Part shown: piece by piece, positions 47,901 to 59,900 of the stretch
Layout of the letters: every line of letters starts with the position of its first letter
Numbering within the stretch: position 1 is the first letter of the stretch
Assembly (NCBI GenBank): GCA_947568835.1
Contig: OX387606.1
Coordinates: 10,974,001 to 11,038,000, forward strand
Direction of reading: 5' to 3'
DNA from: Protonemura montana
Taxonomy: Eukaryota; Arthropoda; Insecta; Plecoptera; Nemouridae
Length of the DNA stretch: 64,000 bases
Notes under the pieces: generated by a model
Database searches by the model: none
Told to the model about the DNA's origin: nothing
The model's input: the letters and a program-made list of their open reading frames with translations, nothing else
Translations under genes and position numbers: made by a program

Positions 47901-50900
47901 AACGCTTAACCAATGCCCCCCCCCCCCCCCCCCGTGTTTTTTTCAAAGTATTTTCAGTTTCATGAGCCTATCAGGTATGTCAAAACATATCCGTGACCAA
48001 TCAGTGCGCGCAGAATACAGTCATTGAACATTGACATTGAACATTGACATTGAAGGGCAGAGAAAATGTTGGAATATCGCATTGAGGAACCACAGATCGA
48101 AAGAAATGGGAATAAGAAGACATCCGTAAAATATACATAACATCAAGGTTTAAATTATGATGGTTTTTAGACTCATGTCTATTTAATTTATCCTTAGCAC
48201 AAGTTTTTAGAAAAACTATTTGAACTGGGTTTTGAATGCTAAGTAAAGGGCTACTAAATTTCCACATTAAATTTAGTAGCCCTTTACTTAGCATTCAAAA
48301 CCCAGTTCAAATAGTTTTTCTAAAAAGGTTTAAATTGCTTGGTGAAATTGGTGCTTGGCTTTAGTGCTTGGTACTTGCATAATAGAGTACAGATGGGAAC
48401 GCCGTAACACGTTATATTTGGAGGAAATGGAGTTGCTAAAACTGAAACAATGCCACCAACTTCTCGAGATGTGAATGGATCTCCAAAGACAGTGTATCAT
48501 GAGTGCGAGAGCCAAATCTTCTGCCATCATCTGATCGTTTTGGTAAATGGTAGCCACTTGATAGCAGTTTGTTGTAAGAACGATTATTTAGTCGGGTCTT
48601 CATCGTTAAGGTATTTGTCCCTTTCTTCTACCTGAAATAGTGCTTTGATATACACTGTCAGGATAGCGGCAGTTGTAGTGCGATTTCCGAATTGCAAAGT
48701 ACACCGACGACGTTATCGCCGGTCTACGCTTAGCACGTAGTCCGAGTTGTTCCCATGGCGATATTCTGATAGCGCGCACCCCATATTAAAGCGACTTTTA
48801 CCGATAGTGGAGTCCAACGCTATGCACCAGCCTATACTTATACGATGTCCAGTTAATATATACAAAGTGCGTATATCTATGTGGTCGTTTGTAGTGGCCC
48901 GGTATCTGGCGTTGAACAGGCAGTGCTCACGAAGGGTTTTGTCTTCGTTCCCACGACAGCGAGCGGTTGTCGTCGATTGGCCGTTGACACCGTGTTTTTA
49001 AACCACGCACTGTTTTCACAAAACAGTCGATGGCAATGGTCTTAAATGGCGTGGACAATGTGAAAACATAACGTCGGTGATCTCAACTAGAGCCGGTGTA
49101 GCAGAGTAGGATGGAAAACCCTATTTTTAGGCGTTTTGCCATACCTACTTCTATCAAAAAACACTTACTACAGCTACAATTTACTACAGGATATCTCCAT
49201 CCGCCAGGTGGGCCAGGTGTAGAGTGAATCGCATTGTTGGAATCACTACAATCCTAACAACCTATTTCACAAACGGGATTTGATCCAGAACCGCGGCAGA
49301 TTCAATGATCCATACCAGATCAATCCGTTCGATTCTTTGGTTTGATCGCTTGCCACCGACTTTATTTTCCGACCACAAATTGAGAGTGAAATTCGGGAAA
49401 TCGTTGTGTTTACACTCCGCTGTGCATTGGGCCACAACGTCGAGGACAGAGTACGAAATGAATGAGAGTTTCAGCATCTGATTGCTCAATCATTTTCACT
49501 TAATAAGTTTTACCTAATTTCACTATTTCGATAAAGCCAATGGGCTGAAACAGTAAAAGGCCGCCATTTTATGGCTATTTCGTTTGGCCTATGTATGTAT
49601 GTACCCCGTTTAATGATGGATGATTATGAAAAGAAGGAACGCAATCCTCGTATGAATATGAGGAAAATACAGCCAAAGACTTTGAAATATGATGCAAATT
49701 GTTCGGCATGATCTATAAACCAGTTTTAATTATTGCATTAAATATTTGTTGAGCTAAAATCTTCTTTTAGGTCAAAGTCTAATCATAACTTCGTCTGTCC
49801 AAATGTTCTTTGGGTTTCCTTTATCGCGGAGTCTGGGATCAGTATACAATTTACCCGAGTTTTAGTGATTTGGTAACTTTTAGAGCAGATGAAGTTTTAT
49901 ATGACATGCTTACTTTATTCCATTTCGGAACCAAACTTTAGTGATTTTGTTCCATAAAATAGAGATAACAAACTGCCACTTTTCCGTTGAATTCTTCGAC
50001 ACATGACTGTATCCAGAACATCAAGTCCGCTGGCGCACACAGGAAAATCTTATGACGAGTACCTACTCAACGACCCTCTTCCAAGTAACCCTTCACCTCT
50101 CGTGTTGTGAGAACCATGCCCGTTGCACGAGAGCACTTGTGTGTCTTCCCCGCACTTTGAGTTGTGCGCCGTCAACTCCGCGGTCCCGAGGGAACCATAC
50201 GATTCACGAAACGCTGGTCGACGCGAATTGAGAGCCGACGCCCTTGGTTCTATAGTGTTCCACGGGGAAATGGGGGGCTGGTTTTTTAATGGATATCGCG
50301 TGAGCGCGGTTTAGAAGCTCTAAATGCCGCAAAAATGTGTCCGCTTTTTTTATTGAGCCACATAGGTGAAATATTCAGGCGCGTAATTGTTTCCAACCCT
50401 TGGTTCTATGAAGGTGAGTGGTTTGTGTATTAGGTGAGCTTGGTAGAGGGCGGGTTTTTGATAAGCACGCACTATGGTGGCGCTAGCTGGCTTTTTTGTC
50501 GTTAAGGCTAGACTTTACGAGGCAAGTCAGTATGCTTTTTCGAATAGGATGGTTTTTTATTAAGGTACTTGATAAATAAAACTAACACAATTAGTGACGC
50601 TTCAGACAATAAATAAATTTTCTAGTCTGGCAAAGAATCGGCACTGAGAAACTCTACTAAAGTTAAAGTGTCCGCAAGCGCAGACTGCTTCTATCTCTTG
50701 ATTTTTTTTTTATCGTTTGATCGAATTCAGTCGCAATTCTGAAATCATAATCCGATTTTGAGAAATTGAATTTTCCATGTTTTTCTTGGTTATTCCATGG
50801 GCATGCTGGGTTATTTCTTTCTCTAAGGTAAAGGTCATTCTTAAAATGCTACGCCCCTTCATGCAATCTTTTTGGTCGTCAGCAGCGTTATTGTGAAAAC

Positions 50901-53900
50901 CTGGGAGCAACAATTTCACTCACATTTCTTTTCATTTTCGCATATTTTCTTCTTGGCTGCAAACATTACGACATATTAAACAGTATGAATGACTTTTTGC
51001 TTATGTCCATCTTTAATGACGTCCATTCTGACGTCGATATGGTCTTAACCATGGCATTTTAAACACCACACACCACACATGGCTGTTGAAGGTTATAGTC
51101 ATTTCGCTAATCGCTCTACCCCGCGTTGATGGTTGCAGGACCTCGGTGCTTTTCGTCTCGATCTCCTTCATCGTACTGATGGTCATATCGCTCGCTTGGC
51201 TCGTCTTCTACTACGTCCAGCGCTTCCGGTACATCCACGCCAAGGATCGCCTATCGGTGAGTACCTCTCGGCACCATGGTTACAACTCGGGACGCTTAGG
51301 TTTATAACACTGGGTTTATAAGTTAAGTAAAGAGTCCCAGTGCCAGATCATTATGGTATTGGTATGTGTCACCCGATGGCGCTTGCGACCATCCTTTTTA
51401 CAGATCTCTAAAATTCAATAAGGAAGTGTTTCAATGACCTCAGTAGACCACGTACTGCTGACACCCAGCCCGACGCAGTACCAGCGGCGACTTCTATGCC
51501 TAATGTTGCTTTCACGAAGATGTGAACACTAGTTTGTCTCTTGAATTAATGTTATTCAACATTCTTTAACATTTAAATTAAAAATGATTGCCAATTTGAG
51601 AATATTTACGTGAAATGTATCACACTTTTTCGAAGCTGGTGACGCCACAGCAATACGCCAGTGGCCACCCAGCTGGCATTTCACTAAATATTTATTGACT
51701 TTATCATATCTTTATATCAGTGTGACTATCATGTATCGATTCTATCATGTATGAAGGATGTCGTCGTTCCGGGAGCGTCCGTGCGCTGCCGAACTTCTCT
51801 GTCGCCGGAGTTGACGGCATAAAGGCCAACATTTCATAACTTGCCTTTCTATCGTAGAATAAGAAAATTTGTCAAATTTGGTAAAACAGTCATTTGAAAT
51901 TTGATGTCTTATAGGTACTAGCAATCTTAGTGCCCCGACCAACCGTTTAAGGTATTATGATTATTTTGTAAAAAATCAATTTTTCTTACTCCACTAGGTT
52001 ATTTTCATTAGTAAATGTTATACAACTCAACATATAACTACCATTTGAACAGCCATTGATGCATTTCATTTCAACATTAAAACAAGGTACACCTGTGTTT
52101 GACACTATTGTCAGGATTCACACCTTTCTAGTCCATGACAGGCGATAAGAGCGATAATAGGACATTCTGCGTCGAGACTGGACGCGTAATAGGTTGCAAT
52201 TAAAGGAAAATGTGACTCTGATTAAATAACTTGGAAGGGATATGAAAAGTTAAATGACAAGTAAAAAATAAAAAGTAAAGTTCCATCTGGATGGAACCTC
52301 CATGTCAGCAAATTCAGCCATTAAATTAATACGACTCAAAATATCGATGTTTGTAAATCAATAGTTAAAGTTACCATTAAGTGAGTGTAATTCAGTCGCA
52401 AATTCGAGTAATTTGGGAGAAATAAAGAAATTAAATTTCTTACCTCACAAAAAGCTAACACAAATACAATAACTGTAGGAAAGGGGTGGTTTGGACTTGG
52501 TTGTGTTGTGTACAGGAAACGACCCGTGAGGAAAAATTGACCTTGAAGAGATCTGGGGCGCGCCGGACGCTCCCCTTTGTCCAATCAGAGCAAAGCATGA
52601 TATATGCACATTCGTAACATATCATTTATATATTACGCTCATACTGAACTATTTACAATTGTTATGTGCGATGTACATATTAAAGTATGTCATATAATTT
52701 ATTAAAATAAATTTTGAACTGCTATTTAAAATTAGAACATATTTTATGATAAATTGAGCGCCGTTGGCGTTTTTCTGTAAACTTTAAACCATGCAATTTA
52801 AAAAGAGAAATTCGCAGAAATCTGTTTTCAAGTTAAGAATAAGTAATAACAATTACTCTGATTATTATTAATTATATTCGCAAGACGCTGATGAGCCTGC
52901 CGCTTAGCAAACGACGGCAATGCATCAACGCCAAGCTGCGACAAACTACTTTGCTCTCCGAGTTGATTACATTCATCGTAAAAAAATGCATATATTACTA
53001 CTTAAACAAATGGCATATAATTTCCATGTGCTGCACTTTCTTGCTAATTACAAATTACAATAATGATATGATATAGCGGGCCATCGCGCGAGTGGGACAT
53101 GATTAGCATGATGGACAGAGAGAGAGAGAAGTGGTATTGAGACACGTCTTCCTGGATCGATCCCTCGCGTTCGTGTCAGTGATACCTTGAGACACACCTC
53201 GTTTTGAAGGATAAACAATTGATCGCACTCATCTCGGTTGCCGTAAGGCGGATTTGATGCGGATATCTTCCCTTCCGTCAACAATATATAGCCATTGGGT
53301 TAACTGATTTAGTCTTAGTGTGTTTGGCGTGCTGGTAGGCCAGCAAAACAAGCCCAATCAAATGAAAATGCCACCCAACAAAATAAGGAAAAACTCTTTC
53401 ACGGCGAAAACGGACAGCCGTAAGCGCCACCTTGTAGCAGCTACCATTTCCACGTGTTGCCGGCATTAGCGCTGGGAATTTTAACCTATAAACCTGATGG
53501 TATTGACCTGCAAAGGAACACTCTCATCCGCTGTGTATCGTTACGTTTTCTATGCTGATTTGCAAGGGAAAACTTTGTGGCAAGATGGGATTGTTCAGAA
53601 TTCCAAATTGAAATGACATTTGCATTTGGTAGGATATTTTATTCGCCCTGTGGTTAACATATATTTGAGCTTTGCCGAGTTATTAAACCATTTCTTCTTG
53701 AGGCTCCCTGTGAAATTTTCTCTCCTTGAAAATTTTTCGAACGCCAATTTTGCAGTGATTCGGTGACGCAAACTAAACACCCACGGCGGCCAATTGTTGC
53801 CAAATAGGTAACGGCTTGACGGACCTTTAATTCCTTGGCCAGCTTGGGTAAAAGCTGGGCAAAACATTATTAATTTAATCGAATTCACAAGCAGCCTGAA

Positions 53901-56900
53901 TTGGCCTGCATTAACGATTAAATACTGTGCGTGTTTGCTATTTATATACGTCCAGCTCAGAGCTATCTTCGAATCTAAGCAATCGCGAACTAACAATTTA
54001 TGTGCACATTTAGAAAGAAAATAGGCCATGGATAAAAAGTAAGGCAATTGGTATCTTTGTGAATGGTATCCTTATAACCTTGTTCCGAATTTCTTCTTGT
54101 CAACGCTTATCTTTAAGATCCATAGAAACTAGTACAGTAAAAAGAAAATATCGATTTAACTTTTGAAAATGTTTTCCCTTTTTTGAAAACAAAAAAAAAA
54201 TCGAAGCACCGATTTGGAATCAAGAGGTATCAACTAAGCCAAAGTAACCATGGTAAACTCTGTTTATGTTCATTCACTATTGGCCGTGCTTTTGATACTA
54301 TTTATATACTTCTCAATAAAAACGTGACCGGACGATATTTAGGAAAACTCTACTTTATCAAAAATGTAAAAGCGAAACTGTCGCTGCCACGTCGACGTTG
54401 TTTTACAGTGGGCGAATAGAGGGGGGCGATGCACTGTGCGTCGGGGCCGAGATCGCAGCAGCCCGCGGATCGATGCCCGGCGAGGTCGGGTAGCCCGTGG
54501 GCGAAACCATGCATGCGAAATCAGCCCCCACCCTCCCGGATAACCCCGACCAGCACCCCCCAAAACCATGTTGCGAAGTGCTCGAGTCTCCACCAAACGA
54601 ACCGCATGTTATTTTGGCGTGCCGGGAACACGCGGTTAAACTGTCCATTGTCAAGGATTTTGCTTGAAATCCATGCAAAACACCTCTCTGTTTTGGTGTG
54701 GCAAAAGTAAAGCACGCGCTCGCTCAGAAATTTTAAATATTGGGACACTTTTTTTTTTCGTTTCGTGTTCTTAAGACGTTGATAAGAAGCAGGCAAACGT
54801 TTGGTTAAAAAAACATCTCAATAATCTAATGTCGCTTTAATAGATTAACCTCAACATCTTCACGAAATAATTATTTTTTTAAATGACTAATTAAATCACT
54901 AAGTTTGCAGAAATTCGCGACGTCCTTATGTTCGAACTCGACCACATTGGGGTTGTCCAGTTCGCCTGTAAAATATCGCCATGAATGATTTAGTTCCACT
55001 AGCCCGATATAGGGCGATGTGAAATTGGGTGGAATCTTGTGCTGTTGCGTGTAGTAGAATCGTTGACGGTGACAACGAGAAATACTGCTGTCCATGTCCT
55101 CATACTTCACGGGTAGCGAAACAAGCTACGATTTAGGCCACTTGGATACCGCATGCCAGTTTCTGTAACCCAAAGAAACTAAGAAACAAAAATGTCGATA
55201 AAGTTCCTGCGCATTGTTTTCACTGTTTTCTTTACATAGAGCTACCAATATCCAGCCAGCTTTGTCCCCCATATTTCACTGCCCACGTGAAGCCATCCCT
55301 CCCGGCTTCCATTATCCAGATGCAATAAAACAAAAACAAAACAGAAGCAGTCGCGACAACGAAACGAGATATTCCATCGATAAAATTCCGAGCTCCCTTT
55401 AATTTCCGCATCAATCTCTGCCGCGCATTCATCGCGGTCACGTGGCTTCATCCTTGATGTCACGCCTTGTCGGCTATCCCGCGATTACCGAATAAGCGAA
55501 AAGAAAAAAAGAAATCATCTAGTTCGCTATGCATTTCATTATTACCTCACTAGCGAGTCACGACGAAAAAGAGCTAGAAACTGCAGCGTGTAATAGCTAA
55601 CCCCTGTGTACAGCATAACGAGTACCTACTGAGTTGTTCAACAACTTGCCGAAGTGCGCTGCCTTTGCGCAGCCAGCCGTGACCACCGCGTTGCCCTGTC
55701 GGGTTTCAAGTCTGCAATCGCCGGCACATTTGGAAATAAACTTGAAGATAAGAGCGGTTATACAATGAGGAAAAAGTGTGTGTTTTTTTTTAGGCGATTA
55801 TGAATGATTTTTTATAAGAGATCAGATTTCGGCCGCAATACTTGTTTCGTTTTGTTATATGCGCGGAAAAGCTAGAAAAAGTAGGAAATGTGCTTTATCC
55901 TTCCGGGACTGGAAGTTTCAGTCTCAAAGCCCGCAGCCTACAATATTGTCAATATGGAAATTGACTGACGGGATTTAGCTTAGAGTTGTTCAATTAGACT
56001 TTTAGATGTACGTCATAAGTAGGAATATCTCTGATGCGATATGTAAGAATGCAATGTTTCGTCAAATTATTCACTCCTTTGTGGATTTTAGAGGGTTGAT
56101 CCATTGAATATTTTAGCTAGTTATTTTGTCATTTGAGCTAGCAACGCCATCAACAAATTAAAAACGGGGTCTCAGGTTTCTTTAGAACCTAAGAAAAAGA
56201 GAGAAAAAAGCAAAAAAAAAAAAGCAGAGTGACCATCTATGTCACTTCTCCACCGCAGCGGATTTTGTTCTCGATCGCGCTGTTCAGCCATCTCGACCAC
56301 AACAGTGCACTGCATTGATTGCTTTCACAAAACAAAACAAAATCGCTGGTGTAGGTTTCGATTTCGAGCCAAATGCCCCGTGTCAGCGTTCGTGACCGGT
56401 CTCTGAGGAAACAAACGGGGCTACCGCAATCTCCGAATCGCATCGAAGCCGAATGTTTGTTGGACGATTGATTGACTTCGATTTGGCCGCAGTGGTTCTG
56501 TATCTAATTGCAAAGTTCAATCAATATCTGCAGAATGGCGTGCTTTGCGACTCGCGAAAGTTGCTTGGGAGTTGTTGGCCCAAGAACAATTAGATTGCTG
56601 CCCACTGCTGAGGCTGCTGCCTGTATCGGAGCTTTATATAATTAGCACAGAGCAAACACGAAACGATGTTTAATTGTCATAACGCACAATTACAACGTGG
56701 ATTTCCTTTTTTTGGCTGCAATGCATATCATGTTGTTAATTATTAAATTGCCAACAATCGAATTGCTCTAAACATTCGTTATCGCTCTTTTTAGATTATT
56801 TGGGTTTGCTTGGCTGTCCCAGCGAATTCTTCTCTTATTTAAATTGATGTGATCTATTTACAATGCACCCAGTAATTTTTCTTGTGTTTTTTGGTTCGGT

Positions 56901-59900
56901 TGTTCCGTGTGAGCTCTGCGTGACGGTGTTGTGCCCGCACAATGGAAGTTGGCTTAACAGGAGCAATTGTGCACCTGCCCAGAATGCGGTGCAGGAGCCA
57001 AAATCCCGTGTGGCATGTTGACTGAGGTCCTGATTTCATTGCCAGAACGACATCTTCCTAACCAATCACCCTGGCAAGGTTCTCACTATTAGACCTCACC
57101 TGGCCATGATTAAAGACAAGCATTTTATCGTTTTGTTGTTGGCAACTATCATGCTAATTTTAACTTTTAATGGCCGGTGTTGATTATTTTGTCTATTCTA
57201 TTTTGATGGTAAAAATAACTTTGTTTTCCATCTGCTTGTTTCACAGAGACGGCTGGGCACAGCGGCCAAGAAAGCTCTCTCGAAGATTCCTACCAAGAAC
57301 GTAAAGTCTGAGGACAAGGTAAGATTGGTGACAGCTGTAGACGCTCATCGCGACTATAGGGCGTTCTTGCAAGGCTGTGTTGGGCGTCCCAAGTAGAACG
57401 CCCTCTTAAGTTTGATAAGCGGGTTTCACTGTTTTGCACGATATTTTAAAAAGCAACCGGAATTACCTCACTGGCAGTGAAATTTCGAATGTATGGGAAT
57501 TTCACATTGTAGACTATAGGTACTCTAGTTAAGCTATGAATTACCTAATATTGCATTTCCCGTTCCGAAACTAATAAAGAACGTTGAGTGGGCCGTAATT
57601 TGTAAAATAATATTAACATTGTATTGAGATCATTGCTGAAAACCATAAGTTCTAATAAATCATCCATTTTTCAAACTTCTATTAGATAAGTACTCCCGAG
57701 TCAAAATGGTAACTTTTTTTACAAAAGAATCTAATTCATTCAGATGACCTTGATTCTAGGGGAAAATATCTAAAAAATTATCAAGCATAGCAACTACCCC
57801 AAAAAAGAAAGTGTTTGACTTTTCCGCTCTGTACTACTCAGCTAGACATTTCGAAACCATTTACGAACCAGTCTCCTATACGTGTTAACGCTATTTACCT
57901 TGGGCGACATAGATTTCGTTTCTATAATTTTTAGTGTAAATAGGTAATCCATAGCCTTATCTAAATATAAATATTATACATGTTTTGCGATTGCATAAAC
58001 AGTTGCATATGGCTCGACTGAAAACGTAACAGCATGGCAGACCGCAAGGTGGTTCATACATTTTGAAGGAATTCGCTATGGGCTGCATTTACGATATTAC
58101 AATTCAACCCTTAGCATACTACCTTTTAAGCACTAACTTTCCCCAAAATAAATTTGGATTGCCGACTTTCGATATATCAGCGCCAGTCACAAAGCACACA
58201 TAACCTCAAATTGTCATGAGGCTAAGTGGAGAAACGTACCCCATCCTCATTCTCCTCGACCGGAACATGGCTGATGATTCAGACCTCGGAGCTCACCACA
58301 ACGTCTACCCCTTTTTCAGGAAGTACTAGGGGAAGGCGAGTGCTGTGCCGTCTGCATTGAGCCCTTCAAGATTGCAGAGGTGTTGCGGATACTGCCTTGC
58401 AAGTAAGTTGAACGCTGTTCCTCGAATCCACGATTTTATTCATTATACACGTGAGCATGGTGTAAAAGCATGTGCAAAAATGTGTTGTAGCAAGTTCATT
58501 TTTTTATTTCTCTTTCAAATTTGGAAAAAATTTATTTCTTCGAGAGTGAATACGGAAAGCCCTTGTTTTCCCGGCTCATATTTCGAAGTTGACAATGGCA
58601 TTTCATAATTTTGTAGTTGAGAAAAGTTTTGAATAGAACCATATTGTATACGTACTAGGCATAGGTACCCTTGGAGGGAAATTCTTCGTCCAGACTGCTG
58701 AGTAGGGTTAAATTTATTAAAAATAATATGGGGAAGCCAAATCGATATTAAGGGGAAGTCCTATTGTTAGCTTATAAGTAAGCTACAACTGACACTGACA
58801 CGCACATCCCCGGCATTATTACCCCCACGACCCCCAGGCAAGGCGCAATTTTCTTTTACTTCGTTCATTGTGGTTCTCACTAGTTTCACAATGTTAATTA
58901 CCCGTGAAGAGTTTCGTAAGCTGATCAGTGAAGTAACCATACCGCAATCTCGCGCGATGGCTTAGTCTAAATTGTTCCGATTAGTGTTTTTCTAATGTTT
59001 TTCAGATAATATTCCTAGATTTTAACTTTTGAGTCCGGAAAAATAGGGCAACCCTGAGAAGGGCCATCAGGACCTCGAGAGTAGGTACAGGTCGTTTTGA
59101 CTTTATGAGTAAACCCACACAGATGATATCTCCTTTATCGTCATCGATATCGGATCGGCACAAATTTTAAGCTTGCGAGTTGCGATTACAGATTGTCACA
59201 GGATCTCGTAGCTAGAAAAACGTTTCGACAGGGTTGATTACAGTTTAATAAATATCCGAAAATAAACAATCGCAAATAAATTATGTTCATCTAAATTTAT
59301 CTTCAGATCAATAGCTTTATTGATAGCTTAAAATATGTTTAGTTCATGAGCTTACTTCGCCATAGAAAAGTACGTTGTTGTATGCCATAATCCAACCGAA
59401 AACTGTTAGGCGTCGTACTTATGTTTAAAAGCTGAAATTCCGCAATCAACATCTAGCTCGCATAATTGCTGGAGCGCATGCAATCTCTGTCAGCATCGTT
59501 ACTTCATCACTTGCCGGCCGGAGGTTTCGACAGGCCGACTTCAATAGGACCGGCCATCAATTCTCTGTTTCGTCCACCTTTTCCTCACCTATTAGGCGTC
59601 ATACTTGCAGATTCGTGGCAGCAATCGTAAAATCTATTTAGCACCAGCGTTTACACGTTGTGAGGCATGGCATGAATCAGGACAGATGACAGAGGGATTT
59701 AATTTCGTTGACGCTTCTAGTGACCAGTAATCTTTCGTTTTAGAGTATTGTTGAAGCGGGATTTGGTTGAGAACCCGGTTGAAGTAACCTGTGGAATCGC
59801 TGCTGGTGCTCTCAAAGTCAAGCGCTAAAGATTCTCATCACCGGGGTTTCCCCTCGTTAGCAGGCTTACTTTCTTCACACCCTCGCGTCTTTAAACCAGT

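Larger units (their letters stand above)
43671..51138 (+). other. gol: goliath intron 2 (7.5 kb)
   Basis: It starts GTACGT and ends GTTGCAG. It holds a (CGCGT)n tract (46,911), a poly-C run (47,916) and a perfect 58-bp-arm hairpin (48,204-48,326). A plus-strand frame at 45,319 begins with a signal-peptide-like stretch, and a minus-strand frame at 46,734-46,952 is followed by a GTAAGT donor. Neither has a partner exon or domain I recognise, so they are not called as genes. Confidence 0.85.

Noticed and set aside
53595-54047. 150-codon minus-strand frame in goliath intron 3
   Set aside because: No motif or family recognised; long open frames by chance are expected among this many.
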